From Hyphomicrobiales bacterium (GTDB lineage: Bacteria > Pseudomonadota > Alphaproteobacteria > Rhizobiales > HXMU1428-3): a stretch of 64,000 nt of DNA. Below the pieces are notes generated by a model. It ran no database searches and was not told the origin of the DNA. It saw only the letters and a list, made by a program, of their open reading frames with translations. Each line of letters begins with the position of its first letter. Positions within the stretch are counted from its first letter, which is position 1. The DNA is taken from the NCBI GenBank assembly GCA_021775425.1, contig JAJFHX010000004.1, forward strand, positions 248,001-312,000, written 5' to 3'. Shown here piece by piece: positions 8,790 through 18,145 of the stretch. Position numbers and translations under genes: made by a program.

Positions 8790-9578
8790 CTAATTTCCTG
8801 CCTGCTCTTTGATTTCAGAGGGGCGCTGGCCGATGGCTTTAAAAAACGCTGAAGAAAACGCACTGGCGCTATTATATCCATTTTTATTGGCCACCGTTGC
8901 AACAGGTTCGCCGCTTGATAAAGCTTCAAAGGCATTATAAAACCGAACCCGCTGGCGCCATTTGTTAAAACTCATACCCAGTTCTTTTTCAAACAACCTT
9001 GCCAATGTGCGGGGGGAGCCACCAACCTTTTCTGACCATTTATCAAGCGTGAGGCGAGAGGCCGGGTTTTCAAAAATCGCAGTGCAGAGTTTTTGCAGCC
9101 GTTTGTCATTGGGCAGGGGAATGTGTAGTGGCAACTGTCGGGCGAGGCCGATTTCACTTTCGATCAATTTGGCGATGTGGCCAGCACGGCTGTTTTCCTT
9201 ATAAATTTTCTCTTCATTACTGAGGGCGATGATCAATTCACGCAGCAGATTTGTCACCCGCAGAACAATCAGATGTTTCGGTAACTCGGGGGCAGAGCCG
9301 GGACTTATGTAAAGAGTTCGCATTTCAACGTCACTGCGCATGGTGACTGAATGGACTGTGTTGGCCGGAATATAAATCGCTCTGTCAGCCGGGACAATCC
9401 ATGACTGGGTGCTGGTTTCAGCCCGCATGATGCCAGTCCTCGCAAATAATAGCTGGTCACGTTCGTGTTTATGGGGTGGGATGAAAGTGCCTTTGGTCGC
9501 GGTTTTGGTCATCACGCCAATGGATTGTGGCAGACGCTGGTAATCACTGGCGTTGGTAGTGTGGTCTTTTGCTCTCAT
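8790..9578 (-). CDS. AraC-family transcriptional regulator with cupin domain
   Basis: A 262-residue cytoplasmic regulator. The N-terminal cupin-like sensor (about 25-105) carries PPHKHERDQLLF and IPANTVHSV. The C-terminal AraC double helix-turn-helix (about 165-260) has LTLDKWSEKVGGSPRTLARLFEKELG and the second helix pair ending in FFKAIGQRPSEIK. An AGAGGA box sits nine bases before the start. It is divergent from the MFS exporter gene, and their 205-base gap must hold both promoters, so it most likely controls that exporter. This layout resembles YdhB/NimR-type AraC regulators paired with efflux genes. The inducer is unknown. Confidence 0.9.
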   Translation of the reverse strand: MRAKDHTTNASDYQRLPQSIGVMTKTATKGTFIPPHKHERDQLLFARTGIMRAETSTQSWIVPADRAIYIPANTVHSVTMRSDVEMRTLYISPGSAPELPKHLIVLRVTNLLRELIIALSNEEKIYKENSRAGHIAKLIESEIGLARQLPLHIPLPNDKRLQKLCTAIFENPASRLTLDKWSEKVGGSPRTLARLFEKELGMSFNKWRQRVRFYNAFEALSSGEPVATVANKNGYNSASAFSSAFFKAIGQRPSEIKEQAGN

Positions 9579-9783
9579 TGCGACCGGTCCTCTTATTTCA
9601 ATTCTGGCTCACAGGTACAGGCTGTCAGATGTTTATTCATTGATTTGCGCTTGAAATTTGGCAGTATTTCGACGAAAGATGGCAGGACAGCGATATTAGG
9701 TCAAGTCTATGATGCAGGGGATTTTTCAAATCACCAACTGATATTCACTCTTTTTGATATAAACCAGACTCTTGAGGGTTTTG

Positions 9784-11046
9784 ATGACACGTGATCGCGC
9801 CTATTTCCTATTGCTGAATTTCGGCCATTTTCTTGACCATCTGTTTATGCTGATTTTTGCAACTGTGGCTGCTCTGGCGTTAAGTGCAGAGTGGGGACTT
9901 AGCTATGGGGAACTGTTGAAATTTGCGACACCTGGCTTTTTTGCATTTGGGGTTTTTGCTCTGCCAGCCGGATGGCTTGCCGACAAATGGAGCCGGGACG
10001 GGATGATGGTGATCTTTTTTATCGGCGTTGGGCTAGCTTCTATCGGCACAGGGCTGGCCTCTACTCCCTTTCAGGTCGGTATCGGGCTGTTTATGATTGG
10101 TCTTTTTGGGGCGATTTACCATCCTGTCGGGTTAGCGATTGTTTCGATTAAATGGAAAGACACAGGCATGCGGCTTGCCTCAAATGGAGTGTGGGGTAAC
10201 CTTGGTGTGGCAAGTGCTGCGCTGATTACCGGTTATCTGATTGATAATGGCGGGTGGCGCATGGCATTTATTCTGCCTGGTTTCTTTTCGATCGGGCTTG
10301 GATTTCTTTATGGTATTTTACGTTTTGAAGCGATTGCTGCCTCTAGGAACCGAAGCAAAGCAACTGGCCCTAAAACTACACCGTCGATGACGGCTGATTA
10401 TAAATCCTTCCTGAAACGGTTCTCAGCGATTGTGTTTGTGACAACAGCTGTTTCGGGGGTGATTTTTCAATCAACCACTTTTGCCCTGCCGAAAATATTC
10501 GACGAACGTTTGCAGGACCTTGCGAACAGTTTTGTAAGCTGGTTTACATCTGGCGAATTGCTGAGCAATTTATTGCCGGGAGAAGCGAACATAGCGACCA
10601 TGATCGGGTTGTTTGCGTTTATCGTATTCACGGTTGCTTCGCTGGCGCAGTTAATTGTTGGATATTCACTGGATAAATTCGGGCCGCGGCAGGTGTTTAT
10701 GTTGCTGGCCGGATTGCAGCTTATTTGCTTTGCATTGATGCCGGGGCTTACTGATGGGCTTGCTTTTGTTGTGGCGCTTGGGTTTATGCTTGGGGCGTTC
10801 GGGCAAATCTCGATTAATGATTATATGATCAGCAAGATGGCAACGGGTGAGTTTCGAGCGCGGATTTATGGGGTTCGGTTTGTGGTGAGTTTCACTGTGC
10901 TTGCTGCGACCTTGCCTTTGATCTCATATGTTTATGAAAGCTTTGGTTTTGATACGCTGTTCCGCATTTTATCGCTTGCGGCTTTTATCATCCTGCTTTC
11001 GGTGATGATTTTACCAAGGCGATTGCCGCAACCTCAACATGCCTGA
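9784..11046 (+). CDS. MFS transporter, fosmidomycin-resistance (Fsr)-like
   Basis: A 12-helix inner-membrane major facilitator, about 420 residues. Features include LDHLFM in helix 1, the loop 2-3 motif GWLADKWSRDGM, and GLFGAIYHPVGLAIV in helix 4, a stretch typical of Fsr-type exporters. The second half begins after a charged central loop near residue 200. The ATG at 9784 is preferred over the TTG at 9772 because GAGGG sits at proper spacing. It is divergent from a cupin-AraC regulator, which fits an inducible drug or metabolite exporter. The real substrate is unknown. Confidence 0.88.
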   Translation: MTRDRAYFLLLNFGHFLDHLFMLIFATVAALALSAEWGLSYGELLKFATPGFFAFGVFALPAGWLADKWSRDGMMVIFFIGVGLASIGTGLASTPFQVGIGLFMIGLFGAIYHPVGLAIVSIKWKDTGMRLASNGVWGNLGVASAALITGYLIDNGGWRMAFILPGFFSIGLGFLYGILRFEAIAASRNRSKATGPKTTPSMTADYKSFLKRFSAIVFVTTAVSGVIFQSTTFALPKIFDERLQDLANSFVSWFTSGELLSNLLPGEANIATMIGLFAFIVFTVASLAQLIVGYSLDKFGPRQVFMLLAGLQLICFALMPGLTDGLAFVVALGFMLGAFGQISINDYMISKMATGEFRARIYGVRFVVSFTVLAATLPLISYVYESFGFDTLFRILSLAAFIILLSVMILPRRLPQPQHA

Positions 11047-11048
11047 CT

Positions 11049-11097
11049 GGCAGACAGAGACAGGTTGAGACAGGCAGAGACCGATTGAGACAGGCAA
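11049..11097 (+). repeat. Short imperfect tandem repeat GAGACAGG
   Basis: The gap between the convergent MFS and mepA genes contains repeated (TT)GAGACAGGC/T and CAGAGACC units, about four in 49 bases. This is probably a slippage-derived microrepeat, with no sign of a function. Confidence 0.5.
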
Positions 11098-11121
11098 AAC
11101 TGTTCGGTCTCTGGCTTGACC

Positions 11122-12138
11122 TTATTCAGATTTTTCTTTTGCAACAACACTGCCTGCCACAGCTTTTCTCACTGGTAGTTCAATTCCTTCTGAGAGTTCT
11201 GTTGCTTTCAGTAATGGCGGGTTGTCGGCTTTTAACACTCTGCGGCAAGCGGCGGGCATCCAGTTCAGGTCTCTGACTTTGCGTTTTTTGGGTGGGCCTG
11301 AAGGTTTTTTCGGTTTTGGCGGGTTTCTTAATAGTTTAAACCAATAATCCAGAGGTTTGCCACAGCCATCACCAGCCGGGGTGCCGCCCTGAGCTTTGCA
11401 TGAGGCTTCTGTGCATTTTAAGCGAATGTGCATATGGTAATGGTGCCCCCACCAGGGGCGAATTTTGCGCAGCCAGTCTCTGTCATCTCCAGCCGCTTCG
11501 CAAAGCGCTTTTTTAATGGCAGGGTGGACCAGAACCCGCTGCACTTCCGGAAATAATGCGGCCCGTTTAATCACCTTGACGTGATTATCAGTCCATACCG
11601 CTTTGTTGACAGCAAGGCCGGTTTTATCCAGCATTGAAACGGCGGAGGTTTCTTCCCGTTCTTTATAGCTCAGCTCACGGCCTGGCATCTGGTTGAGCCA
11701 GATATCAGCATCGAGCCCCATCTGATGGGAGCGGTGGCCGGACAGCATGGGGCCGCCACGCGGCTGTGAAAGATCGCCAACAAGAACGCCGCGCCAGCCA
11801 TCTTTGTCTCTGACGTCTCTGGCGAAGTTTTCTAGAAACCTGATCAGTTTCGGGTGGCCCCAGTTTCTGTTGCGAGAGAGGCGCATAGCCTGCCAGGCTT
11901 CACCGGTGACTGGAAGCGCTTCGCCGCCAGCAAGGCAGCCTCTTGTATAATAACCAATGGCTTTAGGTTTTTGCTCGGCGCCTTTGAGGACAAAGCCAAA
12001 CAATTTGCTGGCCGGGATTGGATCTGGCTTTTCGTCTTTTTTATCTTTTGATGCTGCAAATGACGAGACAAGAGCGATGGCCAGAAAAGCGGTCGTGAAC
12101 CACAGGACTGTAATTGATTTTTGAATCGGTCGCTTCAT
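11122..12138 (-). CDS. mepA: Penicillin-insensitive murein endopeptidase MepA
   Basis: A periplasmic zinc metallopeptidase of family M74 that cuts D-Ala-meso-DAP crosslinks in peptidoglycan. An N-terminal signal peptide (about 1-29, ending SSFAAS) precedes the mature domain. Family hallmarks are the R-x-x-x-W-x-H-P region, GDLSQPRGGPMLSGHRSHQMGLDADIW with zinc-ligand His and Asp, and WWGHHYHMHIRLKC. Cysteines near CLAGG, ALCEAAG, KCTEASC and GCG fit the disulfides of the family. A Lys/Pro-rich, Arg-rich tail of about 60 residues follows the catalytic domain. The gene stands alone. A TTGATCACAAG motif lies just before its ribosome binding site and recurs ahead of the next HAD gene. Confidence 0.93.
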   Translation of the reverse strand: MKRPIQKSITVLWFTTAFLAIALVSSFAASKDKKDEKPDPIPASKLFGFVLKGAEQKPKAIGYYTRGCLAGGEALPVTGEAWQAMRLSRNRNWGHPKLIRFLENFARDVRDKDGWRGVLVGDLSQPRGGPMLSGHRSHQMGLDADIWLNQMPGRELSYKEREETSAVSMLDKTGLAVNKAVWTDNHVKVIKRAALFPEVQRVLVHPAIKKALCEAAGDDRDWLRKIRPWWGHHYHMHIRLKCTEASCKAQGGTPAGDGCGKPLDYWFKLLRNPPKPKKPSGPPKKRKVRDLNWMPAACRRVLKADNPPLLKATELSEGIELPVRKAVAGSVVAKEKSE

Positions 12139-12292
12139 AATTTCACCCGCTTGTGATCAATGTAATCTGATCTATGATACGCGAACTGGTCCTTATATTT
12201 TTAACGCAGTCTTAACCTTCACTCTACAATTTTTTATCGCATCAGTTAGACCTAGCAAATTTGTCTTTTTCGTGCTATAGTTGTTCCTAAGA

Positions 12293-12357
12293 TAGGTGGC
12301 GCGCCAAGTTTCGCTCACAGCAGTATATACTAGCAATGAACTCAAGGCGCCCGCCTA
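12293..12357. other. 65-nt imperfect palindrome in the mepA-HAD intergenic region
   Basis: The 310-base gap 12139-12449 holds one notable structure. Its arms begin TAGGTGGCGCGCC and end GGCGCCCGCCTA. They continue inwards through partly paired sequence to a central AGTATATACT palindrome. As RNA this would be one rod-like hairpin of about 30 bp with bulges. No T-run follows on either strand, so it is not a plain terminator. It may be a repeat element or a structured small RNA. Confidence 0.5.
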
Positions 12358-12449
12358 CTTCTTGCGTCTATACTCAGGCCGCCTCATCTATTCATCACCA
12401 ATACATGCCAGTATCTTGAAATATCCGAAATTTTTGGTTTAAATACCTG

Positions 12450-13334
12450 TTATAGCTTTTCTTTTTCTTCCCTCACTTTGATATCGCTTAATATTTTGTC
12501 GATCAGCAAACAAGTGCGCAGATGCAGATCTGAGCCTTTTGTATAGTCAGCCTCAGCATAAAAATCGACGCGGCCGACTTTAAACAGCTCTTTGCAGATG
12601 TCTGCTGGTTTCTCTTTCGGGTAAACGGCGATGGCAAATCCGTTGTTCTGTCTCGTGACTGCCATGGAAGGTACGTCCGTTTCGCCATCCCCAAAATAGA
12701 TCATTTGTGAAAAGGGGATGGGACGGTCTTTTTCAGGCATGTGAGAATTAATAGAGAGGTTTACATCCTCGACCCCTTTGTTGATGCGGAACAGATACTG
12801 GGTTTTTGAAGTGTCTGTAATGACGCGTTTCGGGTAGGGAAGACCGTAGGCATCAAAAAAATATTCTGACGCAAAGACATTGTGAAAATGGGGATAGATT
12901 TTCGTTCCCTCGACGATTTCCTTTAAGCCGGAAGAGACCAGATAGTGACGCACATTCACCAGACCTGAAGATTGTTTTTTGACATAAGCTTCCATCAGAC
13001 CGAACCATTTTTCAACGCCCGGGCAAAACTCAACATCCCTGCCCTGGGCCACGAGGTCATCGCGTTTGATCTCGATGTTTTTGTCTTTGGCGATTTGATA
13101 CATCAGGTGCATGTAGGTGATGAGCGGTTCTGCTTCACGTTCGATCGATAGTTTGCTGACTTCTGACCAGAACTTGCCCGGATCCATACCAATTTTTGGG
13201 AGGAACGCATATTCCTGCATGTTGCGTGGGCTGAGGGTGCCATCAAAATCATAAATCAGGGCAATGGTGTTTTTGGCCGGCGGCTTTTTTTTGACCGGCC
13301 CCTTGCTGCGTTTTTTTGTGGTTTGTTTTGCCAT
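12450..13334 (-). CDS. HAD-superfamily phosphatase/hydrolase
   Basis: A soluble 294-residue HAD hydrolase. A 22-residue Lys-rich N-terminal tail is followed by motif I YDFDGTLS (nucleophile and acid/base aspartates), then motif II in LVSSG, a conserved Lys in the middle region, and motif III/IV YFGDGETDVPSM. The cap is inserted between motifs I and II (C1 type), as in phosphoserine-phosphatase-like members. The substrate is not evident. The basic tail could mediate nucleic-acid or surface binding, but that is a guess. It is divergent from the L,D-transpeptidase gene, with an unusual GATCAA array between them. Confidence 0.85.
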   Translation of the reverse strand: MAKQTTKKRSKGPVKKKPPAKNTIALIYDFDGTLSPRNMQEYAFLPKIGMDPGKFWSEVSKLSIEREAEPLITYMHLMYQIAKDKNIEIKRDDLVAQGRDVEFCPGVEKWFGLMEAYVKKQSSGLVNVRHYLVSSGLKEIVEGTKIYPHFHNVFASEYFFDAYGLPYPKRVITDTSKTQYLFRINKGVEDVNLSINSHMPEKDRPIPFSQMIYFGDGETDVPSMAVTRQNNGFAIAVYPKEKPADICKELFKVGRVDFYAEADYTKGSDLHLRTCLLIDKILSDIKVREEKEKL

Positions 13335-13376
13335 TGCCGCTTTTACCTTAAATTCCCTTTTTATCTAACGCCTTGT

Positions 13377-13426
13377 GATCAACTTATCATCATGTGCAGA
13401 TCAAACTTAGATCAATGTTAGATCAA
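13377..13426. promoter_or_regulatory. Array of GATCAA boxes at 11-bp multiples
   Basis: Four GATCAA boxes start at 13377, 13399, 13410 and 13421, spaced 22, 11 and 11 bases, so all lie on one face of the helix. On the minus strand, two read TTGATCTAA and the third reads TTGATCTGC. The fourth reads TTGATCACAAG, and the same string occurs just ahead of mepA near 12150. The array sits about 43-92 bases before the HAD start and 120-250 bases before the L,D-transpeptidase start. The pattern looks like a multi-site operator. I cannot name the protein. Confidence 0.5.
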
Positions 13427-13627
13427 CTCTCGTTTCGCCCATCCTAGCAGATTGGTGATGCTTGCTTAATATGATTGGCAGATTGACTAACAAATATTGT
13501 TATTTCATTCAGAGCGGCTCAGGCCTGGCAATAAGGTTCTGTTAGGATGGCTTTGTTAGGCTGGTGGTTCACCCGAGTGAAAATCATACCACTCTACAAC
13601 GGAATCCAAACCAAAGCGGGGTTAGAT

Positions 13628-14086
13628 GTGCGACAAAAAATTTGGAATTTAATTTTAGCCGGAATTACAGGATTAGGTATGCTGGCCTTTATTATACCAG
13701 CGCAAGCGAATGCGATGAGTGTTCATGCAGCAAGTGTTGTGGCGCGGATCGATATTTCACAACAGATGATGCGGGTTTATGTCAATGGTGTAGAGCATTA
13801 TAGCTGGCGTGTTTCAACGGCGCGGCGCGGTTATTATACACCGCGCGGTCGATACCGGCCAACCGTGATGAAGCGGATGCATTACTCCAGTAAATATAAT
13901 AACTCACCGATGCCGTGGTCGATTTTTTTCAAAGGTGGCTATGCCATTCACGGGACAAACTATATTTCTCGCCTTGGGCGCCCGGCGTCTCATGGCTGCA
14001 TCAGGCTTGCGCCATCCGCTGCACGCACTTTGTACAGCCTGATGCGACGTCACCGTGGTCGCTCGCGCATTATCATTACGAATTGA
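13628..14086 (+). CDS. L,D-transpeptidase (YkuD domain)
   Basis: An exported enzyme that forms 3-3 peptidoglycan crosslinks or links proteins to the wall. The YkuD domain runs from VARIDISQQMMRVYVNG to the end, with catalytic HGT..., then SHGCIRL (Cys nucleophile, conserved His and Arg). The GTG at 13628 with GGGG upstream gives a clean signal peptide ending in AQA. The longer frame from the ATG at 13547 adds 27 residues of doubtful value. The mature protein is small (about 125 residues) with no LysM or SH3 domain, a minimal form that is common in many copies in Rhizobiales. It is divergent from the HAD gene. Confidence 0.9.
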   Translation: MRQKIWNLILAGITGLGMLAFIIPAQANAMSVHAASVVARIDISQQMMRVYVNGVEHYSWRVSTARRGYYTPRGRYRPTVMKRMHYSSKYNNSPMPWSIFFKGGYAIHGTNYISRLGRPASHGCIRLAPSAARTLYSLMRRHRGRSRIIITN

Positions 14087-14110
14087 GACCCAGATAACTT
14101 ACCGTAAATA

Positions 14111-14140
14111 AAAAGGCTCAGAATTTTCTGAGCCTTTTTT
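14111..14140. terminator. Bidirectional terminator between the L,D-transpeptidase gene and lepA
   Basis: Perfect 11-bp stem AAAAGGCTCAG/CTGAGCCTTTT with a six-base loop, followed by a T-run and preceded by an A-run. It lies between the ends of two convergent genes and can serve both. Confidence 0.9.
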
Positions 14141-14152
14141 CATTATCTACTT

Positions 14153-15973
14153 TTAATTATCGTCCATTTTCAGGGCCTGGATGAAGGCATCCTGCGGAAT
14201 TTCGACCTTGCCGAACTGGCGCATTTTCTTCTTACCGGCTTTCTGCTTATCCAATAGTTTGCGCTTTCTTGAAATGTCACCGCCATAACATTTTGCGGTA
14301 ACGTCTTTACGCAGGGCGGCGATTGTTTCGCGGGCAATGACCTTGCCGCCAATGGCCGCCTGAATTGGAACTTTAAAGAGGTGACGCGGGATCAGTTCTT
14401 TCAGTTTTTCGCACATACCCCGGCCGCGCGCCTCTGCCCTGTCGCGGTGCACCATGATTGAGAGCGCGTCAACCGGTTCGGCATTGACCAGAACTGACAT
14501 TTTCACCAGGTTGCCGGTTTCATATCCCAATAGCTGATAATCGAATGAGGCATAACCTTTCGAGACTGATTTGAGACGATCGTAAAAATCAAACACAACT
14601 TCTGACATCGGCAGTTCATAGACAAGCATAGCGCGTGTGCCGGCATAGGTCAGGTCGGTCTGGCGGCCGCGGCGATCTTCACAAAGTTTCAGCACTGCGC
14701 CCAGATAATCATCTGGTACCAGAATGGTCGCGGTGATCCAAGGCTCTTCGATATGATCAATGCGAACAATGTCTGGCATGTCAGCCGGGTTGTGCATTGA
14801 AACCATGGTGTCATCTGTCAGGTAGACATTATAAATCACCGAGGGTGCTGTTGTGATCAGCTCAATATCAAATTCGCGCTCAATACGTTCGCGAACGATT
14901 TCAAGATGGAGCAGCCCGAGAAAGCCACAACGGAAGCCAAAGCCAAGAGCGGCTGATGTTTCCATCTCAAATTCGAAACTAGCATCATTGAGGCGCAGCT
15001 TGCCCATGGCGTCTCTTAAGTTTTCAAACTCTGAACTATCAACCGGAAAAAGACCACAAAACACAACCGGCTGGGCTGGTTGAAAGCCGGGTAAGGGTTC
15101 AAGACATGGTTTTTTCTCTTCTGTGATCGTGTCACCAACGCGGGTATCAGCGACTTGCTTGATCGCAGCGGTGAAAAAGCCGATTTCACCCGGGCCGAGA
15201 TGATCGGTCAGGTCTTGTTTGGGGCGAAAGACACCTACTCTGTCAATCAGGTAATTGGCATCCGTTGAGATGAGCTTGATCTTCTGGCCTTTGCGCATGG
15301 TGCCATCAATAATGCGCACCAGTACCACTACGCCCAAATAGGCATCATACCAGCTATCTACCAGCATAGCTTTGAGCGGGGCTTCGACATCACCTTTCGG
15401 CGCTGGTAATCTGGTGACAATAGCTTCAAGCACATCAGCGATGCCAAGGCCGGATTTAGCTGAAATTTCCACAGCTTCTGACGCATCAAGGCCGATGACA
15501 TCTTCAATCTGCGTTTTGACGCGCTCAGGCTCGGCGGCAGGTAGATCAATTTTATTGAGGACAGTGATGATCTCGTGGTCGTTTTCAATCGCTTTATAAA
15601 CATTGGCCAGGGTTTGTGCCTCCACCCCTTGTGATGCATCCACCACAAGAAGCGAGCCTTCAACCGCTGACAGGGAGCGGGAGACTTCATAGGCAAAGTC
15701 GACATGGCCGGGGGTGTCAATCAGATTGAGCTGATAAGTTTCACCATCTTCAGCCTGATAATCAAGGCGGACTGTTTGCGCTTTAATGGTAATACCGCGC
15801 TCTTTCTCAATCTCCATATTATCAAGCACCTGCTCCTGCATTTCGCGCGCGGTCAGGCCGCCGCAAAGCTGGATCAGCCGATCAGCCAGGGTGGATTTAC
15901 CGTGGTCGATATGAGCGACAATCGAGAAATTGCGGATATTTTTTAAGGGTGTTTGTAATGTTTTGTCTGTCAT
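14153..15973 (-). CDS. lepA: Elongation factor 4 (LepA), ribosome-associated GTPase
   Basis: A translation GTPase that acts on stalled or mispositioned ribosomes and affects initiation or back-translocation. G1 is [10 protein letters not shown]3 is DTPGHVDF and G4 is [10 protein letters not shown]. These are followed by EF-Tu domain II, two EF-G-like domains ([16 protein letters not shown]) and the LepA-specific C-terminal domain ([24 protein letters not shown], then [11 protein letters not shown]). The total is about 607 residues, typical of the family. I prefer the ATG at 15973 (MTDKTLQTP) over the GTG at 15991; neither has a clear ribosome binding site. It stands alone behind a YiiX-like gene. 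Confidence 0.97.
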   Translation of the reverse strand: MTDKTLQTPLKNIRNFSIVAHIDHGKSTLADRLIQLCGGLTAREMQEQVLDNMEIEKERGITIKAQTVRLDYQAEDGETYQLNLIDTPGHVDFAYEVSRSLSAVEGSLLVVDASQGVEAQTLANVYKAIENDHEIITVLNKIDLPAAEPERVKTQIEDVIGLDASEAVEISAKSGLGIADVLEAIVTRLPAPKGDVEAPLKAMLVDSWYDAYLGVVVLVRIIDGTMRKGQKIKLISTDANYLIDRVGVFRPKQDLTDHLGPGEIGFFTAAIKQVADTRVGDTITEEKKPCLEPLPGFQPAQPVVFCGLFPVDSSEFENLRDAMGKLRLNDASFEFEMETSAALGFGFRCGFLGLLHLEIVRERIEREFDIELITTAPSVIYNVYLTDDTMVSMHNPADMPDIVRIDHIEEPWITATILVPDDYLGAVLKLCEDRRGRQTDLTYAGTRAMLVYELPMSEVVFDFYDRLKSVSKGYASFDYQLLGYETGNLVKMSVLVNAEPVDALSIMVHRDRAEARGRGMCEKLKELIPRHLFKVPIQAAIGGKVIARETIAALRKDVTAKCYGGDISRKRKLLDKQKAGKKKMRQFGKVEIPQDAFIQALKMDDN

Positions 15974-16056
15974 GGAGCGAAGAAATATCACCGTTTCATC
16001 TGAACGCCAAGGATTTGATGACAGGCGAGTGCATTTTTTCTGCGAATTGGGGTCGC

Positions 16057-17001
16057 TCAGCCCTGTTTTGCAGATGAAGGCGCCGCGACTTCATCATTTT
16101 TTTCTTCGTTTTCAATGGCTTTGTTGTTAGCGGTTGCTTCCTCTGCCACCTTTGCCCATTTGACGCGTTTATAATCAAAGCCATATTCAATGGTTGGTTT
16201 TATGATGGCAAAATAAGGTGAAATGTCAAAATCACGCGGGGCAAACAAACTGTGGTGACGAATATGCAATATTTCGCGGATGCTGTATTCACTGGTGGCT
16301 GCCCGCTCCCCCCGCACGCGCTCAATGCGCGGAAGGATGGGATAATTCACCTTTTGAAAGGCCTGGGCGATGAGGGTTGAACATATGGCGCGGGTTGGCT
16401 CGCCTGAACCAAGCTGCAATAAACGCCGGCGCCAGCGGACCGGAATGGGCGGGGTCGGGAATAAATACCGCGCCAGATCGAGAATATTGCGCATGTCATA
16501 TTTAATGCCAAGGTGATCTACCATGAATTTGACGACGGCAGCTCTGTCTTCCGGGGTGAGGTTTACGGGCCGGCAAATTCTGGTGTTATAGGTCTGATAT
16601 TTTGTCAGCGGCACGGCGATGCATCCAAGCCCTAGCTCAACCTCGATCAGGCAATTCAGATCACCACCAGAAACGCTCGTGATTGTATCCGCGCCCTTGG
16701 ACAGTGATGTTTCTTTTTCCTTGCCATTTTGCTGAGCTTCTGTGGCGTTCATATAGGGTGTGCCGACGAGGGCATCGCCAACATAAAGGGCGGCATGTGA
16801 CCAGGTCGACTGGGTCAGATATTTTATAGCTGCCGAGATTTTCTGATTGCCTTCTACGAGCAGAATATCACCCGGCTGGAGCACCCGGGCCAGAGTTTCA
16901 GGGTCTGACGGGGTGAACGGTTCATAACCGCTGCTGGTGGATTCTAGCCGGTCGGCGATCCAGTCACCGATCATATCCAGCGATTTGTTGACCACTCCCA
17001 T
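16057..17001 (-). CDS. YiiX/YebB-like NlpC/P60-type cysteine hydrolase
   Basis: A 314-residue member of the permuted papain-like (C92/YiiX) group. Visible features are [11 protein letters not shown], then [14 protein letters not shown] with the catalytic His, a central I-E-V-E-L-G region, and [11 protein letters not shown] with the presumed catalytic Cys. There is no signal peptide, so it is probably cytoplasmic or membrane-associated. The activity of such proteins (amide or lipid-linked peptide cleavage) is not well established. A GGAGAG box lies four bases before the start. The acidic C-terminal tail (ENEEKNDEV) is not conserved. Its promoter region is shared with mbfA and contains the Irr-type box, so iron control is possible. 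Confidence 0.82.
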   Translation of the reverse strand: MGVVNKSLDMIGDWIADRLESTSSGYEPFTPSDPETLARVLQPGDILLVEGNQKISAAIKYLTQSTWSHAALYVGDALVGTPYMNATEAQQNGKEKETSLSKGADTITSVSGGDLNCLIEVELGLGCIAVPLTKYQTYNTRICRPVNLTPEDRAAVVKFMVDHLGIKYDMRNILDLARYLFPTPPIPVRWRRRLLQLGSGEPTRAICSTLIAQAFQKVNYPILPRIERVRGERAATSEYSIREILHIRHHSLFAPRDFDISPYFAIIKPTIEYGFDYKRVKWAKVAEEATANNKAIENEEKNDEVAAPSSAKQG

Positions 17002-17103
17002 TTTCTCTCCGTCAGGCTTTTTTGTTCATCTTAATAAATCAGGCAAGCGTTGCTCAATTGAGGCAATTTTACAGGCAAATGATAAATTTTGCTCAAATTT
17101 TAG

Positions 17104-17120
17104 TTTAGAATTATTCTAAT
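17104..17120. promoter_or_regulatory. Irr-type iron control element (ICE) upstream of mbfA
   Basis: The sequence TTTAGAA-TTA-TTCTAAT is a near-perfect inverted repeat. It matches the rhizobial Irr box (TTTAGAA-N3-TTCTAAA) at all but the last base. It lies 69 bases before the mbfA start and 103 before the divergent YiiX-like gene. Irr represses mbfA under low iron in other Rhizobiales, which supports the call. Confidence 0.8.
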
Positions 17121-17188
17121 GTATGCTATGGACTGTGAAACATTAATTTAATGTAAACCCTAACTCAATGCCTGAAAAGGAGTGGCTC

Positions 17189-18145
17189 ATGAAACGTTTT
17201 TCAGAACTCAGTGAGAAAGAAATCCTGGCGCTTGCGATTTCCATGGAAGAAGAGCATGGGCGGATTTATCTGAATTACGCGGAAGGATTACGCAGCGAGT
17301 TTCCGGCGTCTGCCAAAGTTTTTGAGGAACTGGCGGCTGAGGAAAACGAACATCGCCGGCTGCTGCTTGATCTTTTCACGGCTAAGTTTGGCAACACCAT
17401 TCCCTTGCTGCGCGCTTCTGATGTGAAAGGGTTTATCCACCACAAGCCATTATGGCTTGCAACACCGTTGCGACTTGATGCGGTTCGTGAACAGGCTGAA
17501 GTGATTGAATTTGAAACTCGCCGGTTTTATGAACGGGCGACCGAGCGTAGCCAGGACACTTCTATCAGGAAATTATTGGGTGACCTCGCCATTGCCGAAC
17601 GGGAGCATGAAAGCCTCGCGGAACGCTTGACAGAACAGCACCTTGATAAAGATGCCAGGGCGCTTGAAGAAGACACCCAAAAGCGGATGTTTGTTTTGCA
17701 ATATGTCCAACCCGGGCTGGCCGGGTTGATGGATGGTTCCGTTTCAACGCTTGCACCGGTATTTGCCGCGGCCTTTGCGACCCACAGCACATGGGAGACG
17801 TTTCTTGTCGGCACAGCGGCCTCTGTCGGGGCGGGGATATCCATGGGCTTTACAGAAGCGATGTCTGATGATGGCATTCTCACCGGGCGGGGCAGCCCGG
17901 TTCTTCGTGGCTGGATCACCGGCATCATGACGATGATCGGCGGGCTGGGGCATACTATACCTTATCTCATTAATGATTTTTACATGGCAACTGTGGTGGC
18001 GATTGTTTTTGTTCTTATTGAGCTTTGGGCGATTGCCTGGATCAGGGCCAGATATATGGACACCAAATTTCTGCGCGCTGCGTTTGAAGTTGTTGTTGGC
18101 GGTTTGATTGTGTTTGGCGCCGGGATATTAATCGGGAATGCTTAA
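17189..18145 (+). CDS. mbfA: Membrane-bound ferritin MbfA (ferritin-like/VIT1 fusion), iron exporter
   Basis: An inner-membrane protein of 318 residues. The N-terminal ferritin-like diiron domain (about 1-145) shows repeated carboxylate/His motifs such as MEEEHGR, EENEHRR, EFETRRFYE and AEREHESLAE. The C-terminal VIT1/CCC1 transporter domain has GLAGLMDGSVSTLAP and three to five helices to the end. In Agrobacterium and Bradyrhizobium this fusion exports iron and protects against iron and peroxide stress. The ATG at 17189 is preferred because AAAGGAG lies eight bases upstream; the earlier ATG at 17168 has no such site. The ICE box upstream implies Irr control. Repeat copy C begins at the first base after its stop. 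Confidence 0.93.
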   Translation: MKRFSELSEKEILALAISMEEEHGRIYLNYAEGLRSEFPASAKVFEELAAEENEHRRLLLDLFTAKFGNTIPLLRASDVKGFIHHKPLWLATPLRLDAVREQAEVIEFETRRFYERATERSQDTSIRKLLGDLAIAEREHESLAERLTEQHLDKDARALEEDTQKRMFVLQYVQPGLAGLMDGSVSTLAPVFAAAFATHSTWETFLVGTAASVGAGISMGFTEAMSDDGILTGRGSPVLRGWITGIMTMIGGLGHTIPYLINDFYMATVVAIVFVLIELWAIAWIRARYMDTKFLRAAFEVVVGGLIVFGAGILIGNA

